Assembly (NCBI RefSeq): GCF_002198095.1
Contig: NZ_NHMK01000009.1
Coordinates: 372,001-436,000 of the forward strand
Direction: 5' to 3'
Length of the DNA: 64,000 nucleotides
Source of the DNA: Deinococcus indicus
GTDB lineage: Bacteria; Deinococcota; Deinococci; Deinococcales; Deinococcaceae
Made by a program: the position numbers and the translations under genes. Below the pieces are notes generated by a model that was given only the letters and a program-made list of their open reading frames with translations, was not told the DNA's origin and ran no database searches. This document shows, in pieces, positions 39,388 through 50,759 of this stretch; position 1 is the stretch's first letter; each line of letters begins with the position of its first letter.

Positions 39388-39527
39388 TGATACGGACTCC
39401 GATTGAATGGGCTGCAAAGCCCGTTCAATCCGAGCGGATGCGAGAAGGAGCAACACGGGTTCCGGACGTGGAGCCGGCAATCCGGTGAAGTTCCGGATTG
39501 TTGGCGAAACAAACGGAATCCGTATGA
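39388..39527 (+). repeat. Family A repeat, copy 4
   Basis: 140 bp, same orientation as copy 1 and nearly identical in ends and hairpins (left stem CCGATTGAATGGGCT; right stem GCCGGCAATCCGG with CCGGATTGTTGGC). It begins about 15 bases after the lysJ stop. Bases 39528-39697 carry no gene; a TACACT at 39594 and the VanW promoter lie there. Confidence 0.9.
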
Positions 39528-39683
39528 CACCACCCCTGGCAGGTCTGGCGGGTGGTGTTCTCACGTCTGGTGCCGGACGGCCCGGCAGGGGTGTACACTT
39601 CCTTACATCGTCAGGAACTTAATGAACGTGGGTGTGCCGGGGGGGAAGGTGACTTTCCCCAGTCACAGCGGCGTGAATTTCCT

Positions 39684-39689
39684 TACACT
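39684..39689 (+). promoter_or_regulatory. Leaderless -10 box of the VanW gene
   Basis: TACACT ends 8 bases before ATG 39698. A nearly identical ACTTCCTTACAT/ATTTCCTTACAC element occurs about 80 bases upstream. Confidence 0.55.
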
Positions 39690-39697
39690 GTACGGCG

Positions 39698-41395
<1,698 letters not shown>

Positions 41396-41405
41396 CGGCC
41401 GAAGC

Positions 41406-41442
41406 TTGATGGTTGATGGAATCGAACTCCATCAACCATCAA
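41406..41442 (+). repeat. Family B hairpin repeat, copy 3
   Basis: TTGATGGTTGATGGA (41406-41420) and TCCATCAACCATCAA (41428-41442): 15-bp perfect stem, 7-base loop, starting 10 bases after the VanW stop. Confidence 0.85.
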
Positions 41443-41516
41443 CTGTTGACCTTCAACCCAGCGCACGAACGTCCGTTTGTTCCCGGCGCCGGAACGCCCG
41501 GCGGTCTAGACGCTGC

Positions 41517-41546
41517 TTGCACCCGGTTCAGGCAGCGGCCTATGGT
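41517..41546 (+). promoter_or_regulatory. Promoter of the ilv leader and operon
   Basis: TTGCAC (41517-41522), 18 bases, TATGGT (41541-41546), then 6 bases to ATG 41553 of the leader peptide. Confidence 0.65.
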
Positions 41547-41552
41547 GTAGGC

Positions 41553-41606
41553 ATGAGTGCGCAGATCGTGGTGGTACTTCTTAGCATCGGGGGTTTCCGA
41601 GGCTAG
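41553..41606 (+). CDS. ilvL: ilv leader peptide (attenuation)
   Basis: The peptide MSAQIVVVLLSIGGFRG has 17 residues with Ile-Val-Val-Val-Leu-Leu together and another Ile: seven of 17 are branched-chain. The Leu codons are both CTT, which is rare in this GC-rich genome. It is followed after 20 bases by a strong T-tailed terminator and then by ilvBN. This is the layout of ribosome-mediated attenuation, and it would sense charged Val, Leu and Ile tRNA. It appears to be leaderless (-10 at 6 bases). Confidence 0.85.
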   Translation: MSAQIVVVLLSIGGFRG

Positions 41607-41626
41607 GCGTCCGCGCCACTTCGCAC

Positions 41627-41652
41627 ACCCCCGCCCACCAGCGGGGGTTTTT
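41627..41652 (+). terminator. Attenuator terminator of ilvBN
   Basis: ACCCCCGC (41627-41634), 6-base loop, GCGGGGGT (41641-41648), then TTTTC. It starts 20 bases after the leader stop codon. Confidence 0.9.
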
Positions 41653-41746
41653 CATTCTCGGGAGGGCACGGCAGTCCAGCAGTTCCAGAAAGCAGGTCCA
41701 GCAGGCAGGTAAGCGGTAGGAAGCAGGGAAGCGGTAAGGAGGAGTC

Positions 41747-43510
41747 ATGAGTTCAGACAGCGCGAACGACCAGACGAAGCAGGAACCCGGCCAGACCGGG
41801 CGGGGCGACATGAACGGCGCCAAGGCCCTGTGGGCCACGCTGGCCAGCCACGGCGTCAGCACCGTGTTCGGCTACCCCGGCGGGGCGATCATGCCCGTGT
41901 ACGACGCCCTGACCTACTACCCGGAAGTCCGGCACGTCCTGGCCCGCCACGAGCAGGGCGCCGCGCACGCCGCAGAAGGCTGGGCCAAGGCGACCGGCGA
42001 GATCGGCGTGTGCATGGCCACCAGCGGTCCCGGCGCCACCAACCTCGTGACCGGACTGGCCGACGCCATGCTCGACAGCGTGCCGCTGCTGGCCATCACC
42101 GGGAACGTCGCCTCGCACCTGATGGGCACCGACGCCTTCCAGGAGGCCGACATCACCGGCATCACGCTGCCCATCACCAAGCACAATTACGTGGTCCGCG
42201 ACGTGCAGGACCTGCCGCGCATCGTGGCGGAAGCCATCCGCATCGCCCGTTCGGGCCGACCGGGCCCCGTGCTGGTGGACATTCCCAAGGACATCCAGCT
42301 GGCCCCCTACCACGGCGAGATTCCCGTCCCGCACGCCCGCCCGGAAATCCCGGCGCCCAGCCAGGACGCCATCGACCGCGCCCTGGAACTGATCCGCGCG
42401 GCGCAGCGGCCCGTGATCATGGTGGGCGGCGGCAGCCTGGACGCCGCCGCCGAGGTCACCGCCCTGGCCCGCGCGTGGGACATCCCGGTCATCACGACCC
42501 TGATGGGCCTGGGCGCCTTCCCCAGCAGCGACCCCCTGTGGCTGGGCATGCCCGGCATGCACGGCAGCGTCGCCGCGAACCGCGCGATCAGCGAGGCGGA
42601 CGTCCTGATCGGCATCGGCCTGCGCTTCGACGACCGCGTGACGGGCCGCGTGAACGGCTTCGCGCCGAAAGCCAGCATCATTCACGTGGAACTCGACGCC
42701 GCCGAGATCGGCAAGATCATCCGCACGCACGTCCCGGTGCGCGGCGACGCGAAGGTGGCCGCGCAGATGCTCGCGCAGGGCGCCCGGCCCCTGGACCGCC
42801 CCGAGTGGAAAGCGCAGGTCGAGGAGTGGAAGTCCCGCACCCAGCTGCCCGACCACTGGGGCGCCGGGTACGCCGTGAAGGCCGTCGTGGACCGCCTGCG
42901 CCCGGACGACATCCTGAGTTCCGACGTGGGCCAGCACCAGATGCTCGCCGCGCAACTCGCCCGTTTCGAGAAACCCCGCCGCTGGATCAACTCCGGCGGG
43001 CTGGGCACCATGGGCTTCGGGTTTCCCGCCGCGATCGGCGCCGGCATGGCCGAACCCGGCGTGCGCAGCGTCGTCATCGCCGGGGACGGTGGGTTCCAGA
43101 TGACCGCGCAGGAACTCGCGACCCTCAGGATGTATGACGTGCGGAACGTCAAGATCTGCATCATCAACAACTCGTTCCTGGGCATGGTCCGCCAGTGGCA
43201 GGAGATGTTCCACGGCAAACGCTACTCCGAGGTCTGGCTGGGCGACTCCAACCCGGACTTCATCAAACTGGCCGATGCGTATGGCGTGCCCGGCTACCGC
43301 GCCAGCAGCGCCGAGGAACTCCCGGCCGCCATCGACGCGTGGCTGGCCGACCCGAACAGCGCCCTGCTGGAAGTCGTCGTGCCGCACGAGCACGCCGTGT
43401 TCCCCATGGTCCCGGCCGGCGCGGCGCTGTACGAGATGCTGGAAACCGAACCCGCCCGCACCCCCGGCCCCGACATGGCCGAGGTGGCCGAGGAGGCCCG
43501 CAACGCATGA
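41747..43510 (+). CDS. ilvB: Acetolactate synthase large subunit
   Basis: 587 aa, ATG with AAGGAGGA upstream. ThDP-dependent enzyme: MNGAKALWATLASHGVSTVFGYPGGAIMPVYDAL at the start, catalytic Glu in RHEQGAAHAAEG, and the ThDP/Mg motif GDGGFQMTAQELATLRMYDVRNVKICIINN near 449-478. It condenses pyruvate (or with 2-oxobutyrate) to acetolactate or acetohydroxybutyrate, the first committed step to Val, Leu and Ile. It overlaps ilvN by ATGA. Confidence 0.97.
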   Translation: MSSDSANDQTKQEPGQTGRGDMNGAKALWATLASHGVSTVFGYPGGAIMPVYDALTYYPEVRHVLARHEQGAAHAAEGWAKATGEIGVCMATSGPGATNLVTGLADAMLDSVPLLAITGNVASHLMGTDAFQEADITGITLPITKHNYVVRDVQDLPRIVAEAIRIARSGRPGPVLVDIPKDIQLAPYHGEIPVPHARPEIPAPSQDAIDRALELIRAAQRPVIMVGGGSLDAAAEVTALARAWDIPVITTLMGLGAFPSSDPLWLGMPGMHGSVAANRAISEADVLIGIGLRFDDRVTGRVNGFAPKASIIHVELDAAEIGKIIRTHVPVRGDAKVAAQMLAQGARPLDRPEWKAQVEEWKSRTQLPDHWGAGYAVKAVVDRLRPDDILSSDVGQHQMLAAQLARFEKPRRWINSGGLGTMGFGFPAAIGAGMAEPGVRSVVIAGDGGFQMTAQELATLRMYDVRNVKICIINNSFLGMVRQWQEMFHGKRYSEVWLGDSNPDFIKLADAYGVPGYRASSAEELPAAIDAWLADPNSALLEVVVPHEHAVFPMVPAGAALYEMLETEPARTPGPDMAEVAEEARNA

Positions 43511-44133
43511 CACAGGCAACCATTCCCCACCAGCACGAACCCAACCCCGAACAACTGCTGTCCATCCTGGTCCGCGACGAACCCCGCGTCCTGACCCGCA
43601 TCACGGCCCTGTTCGGGCGGCGCGGCTACAACATCAAGAGCCTGTCGGTCGGCAGCACCGAGCACCCCGGCGTGTCCCGCATGACCATCGTCGTCAGCGG
43701 TGACCGGGGCGTGGTCGAGCAGGCCATCCGGCAACTGGAGAAACTGCACGACGTGGTCCGCATCATCGACCACAGCCTCGAGAAGTACGTGGACCGCGAA
43801 CTGGTCCTCGTGAAGGTCGCCATCACGCCCGAGAATCGCGTGGAGGTCCGCCAGATCGCCGAGGACTTCCGCAGCCGCATCGTGGACGTGGGCCGCCACG
43901 CCCTGACCTTCGAGGTCACGGGCGACGAGGGCAAACTGACCGCCTTCATCGAGCAGATGCGTCCCTTCGGCATCCTGGAAACCATGCGTACCGGCCGCAT
44001 CGCCCTGACGCGCGGCAGCAACGCCGACATTCCCGGCCACGTGTACCACGGCGAGACGCAGGCCCTCCGGCCCGCCGTGCAGATCGAACAACCCCGCGAG
44101 GAACGCGCCCGTGAAGTCCCCAACCTGTTCTAG
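43507..44133 (+). CDS. ilvN: Acetolactate synthase regulatory subunit
   Basis: 208 aa. An N-terminal ACT domain ([47 protein letters not shown], about 19-65) and the C-terminal small-subunit domain ([32 protein letters not shown]) confer valine feedback. It exceeds the E. coli IlvH length (163 aa) with an extra C-terminal tail after IALTRG ([21 protein letters not shown]), of unknown role. It overlaps ilvB by ATGA and is followed by a family B hairpin. Confidence 0.95.
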   Translation: MTQATIPHQHEPNPEQLLSILVRDEPRVLTRITALFGRRGYNIKSLSVGSTEHPGVSRMTIVVSGDRGVVEQAIRQLEKLHDVVRIIDHSLEKYVDRELVLVKVAITPENRVEVRQIAEDFRSRIVDVGRHALTFEVTGDEGKLTAFIEQMRPFGILETMRTGRIALTRGSNADIPGHVYHGETQALRPAVQIEQPREERAREVPNLF

Positions 44134-44198
44134 GTCGATGGTTGAAAGGTGATAGTCGAAAGAAAATCCATCAACCATCAACTATCGACCATCAACCC
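44132..44198 (+). repeat. Family B hairpin repeat, degenerate copy 4
   Basis: GGTCGATGGTTGA and ATCCATCAACCATCAACTATCG-type halves; mismatched but the same GGTTGAT units and orientation. It starts at the ilvN stop codon and lies before ilvC. Confidence 0.65.
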
Positions 44199-44258
44199 TC
44201 TCTAACCCGCCTAGCCCACACCCTGCCCCCACTCACTTTCTGTAGGAGAATCCCCAAC

Positions 44259-45269
<1,011 letters not shown>

Positions 45270-45284
45270 GCACCCGAAGTTCAG

Positions 45285-45317
45285 GGGCCGGGCATTCCGT
45301 GAAGGGAGGCCCGGCCG
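45285..45317 (+). terminator. Hairpin after ilvC
   Basis: GGCCGGGC (45286-45293) and GCCCGGCC (45309-45316) form an 8-bp stem without a T-tract. Confidence 0.55.
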
Positions 45318-45402
45318 CTGTGCTGTACCTCGGCGCCCCCGGTGGGGGAGTGCGCAGATGTGAGGAATTCGACATGCGCCGCCGCTTAAGGTGAGAGGCA
45401 CC

Positions 45403-47727
45403 ATGCGCCTGCCCCCATACCTCCCGAGGACCCTGCCGCTCCTGCTGGGAACGCTGCTGACCTTCCTGGCGCTGCCGGGAAGCGCGTCGGCGCAGCAGGC
45501 GTTCGGTTCGCGCTACGCGAACACCGCCACGAACGGCGACATCGTCCTGATCGGGAACGTGAACTTTCACTGCCTGACGGTTGCGCCCGCCACCGCCGCG
45601 CAGATCACGGCCTGCAACACCGCCCGGTCCGGCGGGACCGTCACCAACAACGGCGTGTACATGCAGGCCGTGGATACCGACACGGACCCCCTGACCACCA
45701 ACTCCAGCTCCGCCACCCTGACGCTGGGCAGCGGCAGCAGCGTCCTGTTCGCCGGGCTGTACTGGTCGGGCGTCAGCAGCAGCGCCGCCAACCGCGCCGC
45801 CGTGCGTCTCGCCACGCCCGCCACCGCCGGCAGCAGCGTCGCGCTGACCGCCACGAGCACCAGCTTCATCGGGAGCAACTACCAGTCGTTCGTGGACGTC
45901 ACGGCCCTCGTGCAGGCCGGCGGCAGCGGCCGGTACACCGCCGGGAACGTCGCCAGCACGGCCGGCAGCAACAACTGGGCCAGCTGGACGCTGGTCGTCG
46001 CGTACCGCAACCCGGCCCAGCCGACCCGGAACCTCGCAGTGTTCGACGGATTCCTCCAGGCGAACAACGCCGCCGTTCCGGTGGACATCTCGGTCAGTGG
46101 GTTCATCACGCCCAGCGTCGGCACGGTCAGGAGCACCATCGGCGTCGTCGCGTACGACGGGGACCGTGGCTCCCAGGAGGGCGCGTCCGCCAACCCGCAG
46201 GGCAGCCTGCGCTTCGGGCCGACCACCGCCACCCTGAACACCGTGTCGAACACCGTCAACCCGGTCAACGACGTGTTCAACTCGACCATCTCGGTCACGA
46301 CGGGCGCGGCCGGCGGCGGCACCGACGTCACCGGGGGCCGCGACCCCACCTTCACGAACACCCTGGGCGTGGACATGGACACCTTCACGCCCAACACGCC
46401 CCTCCCGAACGGCAGCACCTCCGCCGTGGTCCGCGTGATCGGCACGAACAGCGATGTGATCTTCCCCGGTGTGATCACCCTCGCCACCGAGATCTTCGTC
46501 CCGAACATCAAGGACGCCCTGACCAAGACCGTCACGGACCTGAACGGCGGCGCCCTGATTCCCGGCGACACCCTGGAGTACGAACTGGTGATCCGCAACC
46601 AGGGCAACGACGGCGCCCTGAACGTCATCCTGACCGACCCCATCCCGGCCGGCACCACCTACCTGCCGGGCTCCATGACCGTCACCGGCGCGAACGCCGG
46701 AGCGAAAACGGACCTGGCGGGCGACGATCAGGCCGAATTCGACGCGGCCGGGAACCGCGTGGTGTTCCGCCTTGGAACCGGCGCGACCGCCGCCACGGGC
46801 GGGTCGGTCCTGCCCAACGAGGAAAGCCGCGTGCGCTTCCGCGTGACCGTGAACGCCGGCACGCCCGGCGGCACCGTCATCGACAACACCGGCACCGTCA
46901 ACTACCGCCAGCAGACCCTCGGCACGGCCGTCTCGGACACCAGCGACAGCGACCCCGTCGCCGCCGGTGACCAGCCGGCCCGCGTGACCGTCGCCGGGCC
47001 GGACCTCAGCGTCACCAAAACCCACACCGGCAGTTTCCGCACGGGCGTGCCCGGCACGTTCACGCTGCGCGTCTCGAACGCCGGACCTGCCCCCACGACC
47101 GGCACCGTCACCCTGACCGACACCCTGCCCGCCGGCATGACCGCCCAGAGCGTCAGCGGCCCCGGCTGGACCTGCACCGTGTCACCGCTGCGGTGCACCC
47201 GCACCGACCCCCTGACCGCCGGGAACAGCTACCCGGACGTGACCCTGACCGTCCTCGTCAGTCCGGCCGGCACGTACACCAACGCCGCCAGCGTGAGTGG
47301 AGGGGGGGAGGCCGCCGCGCAGACCAGCAACAACGCCGCCACCGACACCGTGACCGTGACCGCCCAGCCGCCCGTCGTGGTCCTCACCAAGAGCGTGCGG
47401 AACGTCACGCGCGGCGGCCCGGCCGGCACCACGTCCGGCGCGCTGCCCGGCGAGATCCTCGAGTACTGCATCGCGTACCGGGTCAGTGACGGCGACGCCG
47501 TGAACTTCGTGCTGCGCGACACCTCACCCCCGCAGACCCTCCCGCAGCCCGGCGCGTACGGCGCGGGCCTGGGCCTGCTCGTCACGCGGCCCGCCGGGAC
47601 CGTGACCCTCACCTCGGCCGCCGACGCCGACGCCGGCAGCATCGCCGGGCAGGACATCAACGTGCGCCTGGGCGCCGCGCCCGCCGGCGAGACCGGCAGC
47701 GTCTGCTTCCGCGCCAGCGTCCGCTGA
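45403..47727 (+). CDS. Secreted DUF11-repeat surface protein
   Basis: 774 aa from ATG 45403, GAGAGG upstream. Signal peptide ([20 protein letters not shown]) precedes a DUF3344-like N-terminal domain ([25 protein letters not shown]...; [24 protein letters not shown]), then DUF11/CARDB-like Ig domains: [44 protein letters not shown], with NxGPxxxxG and DTLPAG signature. A Cys-containing last module ends the protein. Probably a cell-surface or S-layer-associated structural protein. No transmembrane anchor is seen. Confidence 0.9.
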   Translation: MRLPPYLPRTLPLLLGTLLTFLALPGSASAQQAFGSRYANTATNGDIVLIGNVNFHCLTVAPATAAQITACNTARSGGTVTNNGVYMQAVDTDTDPLTTNSSSATLTLGSGSSVLFAGLYWSGVSSSAANRAAVRLATPATAGSSVALTATSTSFIGSNYQSFVDVTALVQAGGSGRYTAGNVASTAGSNNWASWTLVVAYRNPAQPTRNLAVFDGFLQANNAAVPVDISVSGFITPSVGTVRSTIGVVAYDGDRGSQEGASANPQGSLRFGPTTATLNTVSNTVNPVNDVFNSTISVTTGAAGGGTDVTGGRDPTFTNTLGVDMDTFTPNTPLPNGSTSAVVRVIGTNSDVIFPGVITLATEIFVPNIKDALTKTVTDLNGGALIPGDTLEYELVIRNQGNDGALNVILTDPIPAGTTYLPGSMTVTGANAGAKTDLAGDDQAEFDAAGNRVVFRLGTGATAATGGSVLPNEESRVRFRVTVNAGTPGGTVIDNTGTVNYRQQTLGTAVSDTSDSDPVAAGDQPARVTVAGPDLSVTKTHTGSFRTGVPGTFTLRVSNAGPAPTTGTVTLTDTLPAGMTAQSVSGPGWTCTVSPLRCTRTDPLTAGNSYPDVTLTVLVSPAGTYTNAASVSGGGEAAAQTSNNAATDTVTVTAQPPVVVLTKSVRNVTRGGPAGTTSGALPGEILEYCIAYRVSDGDAVNFVLRDTSPPQTLPQPGAYGAGLGLLVTRPAGTVTLTSAADADAGSIAGQDINVRLGAAPAGETGSVCFRASVR

Positions 47728-47773
47728 GGACGCCGGCCCTTCCCTCCCGGCGTGGCTGCATTCCAGACAACTC

Positions 47774-47803
47774 TTGCACGCGGCCCCGGCCGGCGCTTAC
47801 ACT
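47774..47803 (+). promoter_or_regulatory. Promoter of the leu leader
   Basis: TTGCAC (47774-47779), 18 bases, TACACT (47798-47803), then 7 bases to ATG 47811. It uses the same -35 and spacing as the ilv promoter. Confidence 0.7.
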
Positions 47804-47810
47804 CCGGGTC

Positions 47811-47858
47811 ATGAACGCGTTCGGCCTGCTTCTTCTTACCCGTCCTCCGGTGGAGTGA
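47811..47858 (+). CDS. leuL: leu leader peptide (attenuation)
   Basis: [15 protein letters not shown], 15 residues with four consecutive Leu codons CTG-CTT-CTT-CTT; CTT is rare in this genome. It is followed by a T-tailed terminator and then leuA, the enzyme that leads to leucine. Only Leu codons are clustered, unlike the ilv leader, so it fits leucine-specific attenuation. The -10 lies 7 bases upstream, so the leader RNA starts at the start codon. Confidence 0.88.
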   Translation: MNAFGLLLLTRPPVE

Positions 47859-47886
47859 ACGGCAGCGAAAGCACATGCCTGGAACG

Positions 47887-47917
47887 CCCCCGGAGGACTC
47901 CCCTCCGGGGTTTTTTC
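47887..47917 (+). terminator. Attenuator terminator of leuA
   Basis: CCCCGGAGG (47888-47896), 5-base loop, CCTCCGGGG (47902-47910), TTTTTT (47911-47916). It is 29 bases after the leader stop. Confidence 0.93.
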
Positions 47918-47977
47918 ATACCCGTCCGGACCACCCCACTCCCCGCCAGTCCCTCACACCCGCACAGGAGCCGCGCC

Positions 47978-49537
47978 ATGACCCAGATCACCGACCCGAA
48001 CCGCATCATCATCTTCGACACCACCCTGCGCGACGGTGAGCAGAGCCCCGGCGTGGCCCTGAACCACTCGCAGAAACTGGAAATCGCGCACCAGCTGGCC
48101 CGCATGGGCGTGGACGTCATCGAGGCCGGGTTCCCCATCGCCAGCCCCGGCGACCTGGAAGGCGTGAGCCGCATCGCCCGCGAGGTGCGCGGCCCCATCA
48201 TCACCGGACTGGCCCGCGCCGCCCGACCCGACATCGAGGCCGCCGCCAGGGCCGTCGAGGCCGCCGAGAAACCCCGCATCCACACGTTCATCGCCACCAG
48301 CCCCATCCACATGCAGAAGAAACTGCAACTGGAACCCGACGCCGTCGTGGAACGCGCCGTGCAGGCCGTGACCTACGCCCGCACCTTCGTGGACGACGTG
48401 GAATTCAGCGCCGAGGACGCCACCCGCAGCGACATCCCCTTCCTGATCCGCATCTTCCAGTCGGCCGTGGAGGCCGGGGCCACCACCCTGAACATCCCCG
48501 ACACGGTCGGGTACACCACCCCCGAGGAGATCCGCGCGATGTTCAGCGAGATCCGCGCCGCCATTCCCGCCCACGTCATCCTGAGCGCCCACTGCCACGA
48601 CGACCTGGGCATGGCCGTCGCGAACTCCATCGCCGCGGCCGAGGGCGGCGCCCGGCAGATCGAATGCACCATCAACGGCATCGGGGAACGCGCCGGGAAC
48701 GCCAGCCTGGAAGAACTGGTCATGGCGTTCCACACCCGCCGCGACCACTACGGCCTGGAAACCGGCATCCGCACCCGCGAACTGTACCGCGCCAGCCGAC
48801 TGGTCAGCCGCCTGAGCGGCATGCCCGTGCAGCCCAACAAGGCCATCGTCGGTGACAACGCCTTCGCGCACGAGAGCGGCATCCATCAGGACGGCGTGAT
48901 CAAGGCCCGCGAGACGTACGAGATCATGAACGCCGAACTCGTCGGCCGCGAGGCCGCCGTGCTGGTCATGGGCAAACACTCCGGCCGCGCCGCGTTCCGC
49001 AAGGCCCTGAACGACCTGGGCTACGCGGACCTGCCCGACGACAAGGTGCAGCACCTGTTCACCCGCTTCAAGGACCTCGCCGACCGCAAGGGCCAGATCT
49101 TCGCCGACGATCTGCGCGCCCTGGTCGACGCCCGCACCGACGTCCCGCAGACCTTCACGCTGGAAGCCTTCCAGATCACCAGCGGCATGAACATGACGCC
49201 CGTCGCCTTCGTCCGCCTGACCACCCCCGACGGGTCCGTCGAGGCCACCGCGCACGGCGACGGCCCGGTTGAGGCGGCCGTGCAGGCCATCAACCGCATC
49301 ACGGGCATCGCGCCCACCATGGAAAGCTACCGGATTCAGGCCGTCACGGGCGGCGGCGACGCACTCGGCGAGGTCAGCATCAGCGCCCGCCACGGCGAGA
49401 CCCTGCTGCACGGCAGCGGCGTCTCCACCGACGTCGTCGAATCCAGCGCCCGCGCCTGGCTGCGCATCCAGAACATGATCGTCGCCGGCATGGGCGCCGA
49501 ACGCCGCCAGGGCGAATTCGCGCCCGGCCGCATTTAA
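47978..49537 (+). CDS. leuA: 2-isopropylmalate synthase
   Basis: 519 aa. The catalytic TIM-barrel has [20 protein letters not shown] at the start, [16 protein letters not shown], and the His pair; a C-terminal LeuA regulatory domain (about 390-519: [50 protein letters not shown]) binds leucine. It condenses acetyl-CoA and 2-oxoisovalerate, the first leucine-specific step. ATG 47978 has CAGGAG upstream; the leader peptide and attenuator lie 120-170 bases upstream. Confidence 0.97.
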   Translation: MTQITDPNRIIIFDTTLRDGEQSPGVALNHSQKLEIAHQLARMGVDVIEAGFPIASPGDLEGVSRIAREVRGPIITGLARAARPDIEAAARAVEAAEKPRIHTFIATSPIHMQKKLQLEPDAVVERAVQAVTYARTFVDDVEFSAEDATRSDIPFLIRIFQSAVEAGATTLNIPDTVGYTTPEEIRAMFSEIRAAIPAHVILSAHCHDDLGMAVANSIAAAEGGARQIECTINGIGERAGNASLEELVMAFHTRRDHYGLETGIRTRELYRASRLVSRLSGMPVQPNKAIVGDNAFAHESGIHQDGVIKARETYEIMNAELVGREAAVLVMGKHSGRAAFRKALNDLGYADLPDDKVQHLFTRFKDLADRKGQIFADDLRALVDARTDVPQTFTLEAFQITSGMNMTPVAFVRLTTPDGSVEATAHGDGPVEAAVQAINRITGIAPTMESYRIQAVTGGGDALGEVSISARHGETLLHGSGVSTDVVESSARAWLRIQNMIVAGMGAERRQGEFAPGRI

Positions 49538-49581
49538 GGTCACTGAGGATAGGTGATGGGTTCGCCGCTTCGCGGCTGAAG

Positions 49582-49620
49582 GATGGGGAGGCTGGTGTGC
49601 CCGGCCTCCCCATCTTTTTT
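49582..49620 (+). terminator. Terminator of leuA
   Basis: GATGGGGAGGC and GCCTCCCCATC form an 11-bp perfect stem, followed by TTTTTT. Confidence 0.95.
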
Positions 49621-49632
49621 GAAGGAGGACGT

Positions 49633-49926
49633 ATGGTCCTGGAAATTGCCACGCTGCAGATCCGCCCCGGCCAGACCCCTGCGTTCGAGGCGGCCTTCGC
49701 GCAGGCGCAGCGCATCGTCGCTGTTAAGGGCGGGTACGTGCGGCACGAGCTTCAGCGTTGCGTGGAGGACAGTCACCGGTACGCGCTGCTGATCTGGTGG
49801 GAGACGCTGGAGGACCACACGGTCGGCTTCCGGGGCAGCCCCGAGTATCAGGAGTGGCGCGCGCTGCTGCATCACTTCTACGATCCGTTCCCGACGGTCG
49901 AGCATTTCGTGCGGGTCGCCCTGTGA
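49633..49926 (+). CDS. Antibiotic-biosynthesis-monooxygenase (ABM) domain protein
   Basis: 97 aa, ATG 49633 with GGAGG upstream. A single ferredoxin-like ABM domain: VLEIATLQIRPGQTPAFEAAFAQAQRIVAVKGGYVRHELQRC then RYALLIWWETLEDHTVGFRGSPEYQEWRALLHHFYDPFP. These dimeric proteins are heme-degrading or quinone monooxygenases or related binding proteins; no specific activity is inferable. The leu terminator is just upstream, so it has its own promoter or reads through. GTGA overlap couples it to the next gene. Confidence 0.85.
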   Translation: MVLEIATLQIRPGQTPAFEAAFAQAQRIVAVKGGYVRHELQRCVEDSHRYALLIWWETLEDHTVGFRGSPEYQEWRALLHHFYDPFPTVEHFVRVAL

Positions 49927-50321
49927 CCGGGGCAGCGGGGCCGCCCACACCCCGGCCGCTGCGCGTGCTGTTCGTCTGCGCGCAGAACAGGCTGCGCAGT
50001 CCCACGGCTGAAAGCATCTTCCGGGATGTGGACGGCTGGGAGGTCGCGTCGGCCGGCACGAACCGCGACGCGGAGGTGCCGGTGAGCCGCGATCTGCTGG
50101 AGTGGGCAGACGTGGCGGTGTGCATGGAGAAACGCCACCGGGACATCCTGCGTCAGCGGTTCCGGGGGGCGCTGCCGGACAACCGGATCCTGACCCTGGG
50201 GATCCCGGACAACTTTGAATTCATGGACGCGGAGCTGATCCGGCAGTTTCGCCGGCTGGTGCCGTGGCGGCTGGAGGCGATCCGGCCGCGCCCGGCAGGT
50301 GGCGGTGAGGGCGCGGGCTGA
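49923..50321 (+). CDS. Low-molecular-weight protein-tyrosine-phosphatase-like protein
   Basis: 132 aa from GTG 49923, overlapping the ABM stop. The phosphate loop CAQNRLRS (C19 to R25) matches CxxNxxRS of LMW-PTPs and related COG4551 proteins. It is shorter than classic LMW-PTP (about 155 aa) and the usual DPx acid pair is replaced by IPDNFEFMDAELIRQF, as in the COG4551 group. Target unknown. Confidence 0.85.
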   Translation: MTGAAGPPTPRPLRVLFVCAQNRLRSPTAESIFRDVDGWEVASAGTNRDAEVPVSRDLLEWADVAVCMEKRHRDILRQRFRGALPDNRILTLGIPDNFEFMDAELIRQFRRLVPWRLEAIRPRPAGGGEGAG

Positions 50322-50372
50322 TTCAGGTGTCTTCATGCGGGCAGGTCGTTTGATGGGGGCGTTCGTGGCAGC

Positions 50373-50759
50373 ATGGAGGGCGTGACGAACCCGTTCCTGA
50401 GAACCGCCCTGATCACCGGCGCCGTGATTGCCGTTGTGAACATCGTTTTTGCCTCGCTGGAGTACGGTCTGCCCAACCTGCCGTGGTGGTTCTACGCCGC
50501 GCAGCTGCTGCTGCTGCCCGCCATGCTGCTGCCCATGCGGTACTTCCCGCAGGCCAGCGTCACCCCGGATTACCTGCGCCGCGCGGGGTTGTTCGCGCTG
50601 GGCTGGGCGGTGCCGTACGCCATCTACAAGTTCGCGCATGACGTCCTGAGCCCGGTGTTCAGTCCCGGCGCGTCCCTGGTGGGGTACGTGGTGACGGTGG
50701 CGCTGTTCTCGTTGATCTTCGCGGCGGTGCGGCGTCCCGGCGCGGGTGGTCGGCGCTGA
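50373..50759 (+). CDS. Small multi-pass membrane protein, unknown function
   Basis: 128 aa with about four hydrophobic segments (FLRTALITGAVIAVVNIVFA, WWFYAAQLLLLPAMLLPM, AGLFALGWAVPYAIYKFA, LVGYVVTVALFSLIFAAV). No family was recognised. It follows the phosphatase by 51 bases and overlaps the CTG start of the phosphoesterase gene. An alternative start GTG 50382 is possible. Confidence 0.7.
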   Translation: MEGVTNPFLRTALITGAVIAVVNIVFASLEYGLPNLPWWFYAAQLLLLPAMLLPMRYFPQASVTPDYLRRAGLFALGWAVPYAIYKFAHDVLSPVFSPGASLVGYVVTVALFSLIFAAVRRPGAGGRR

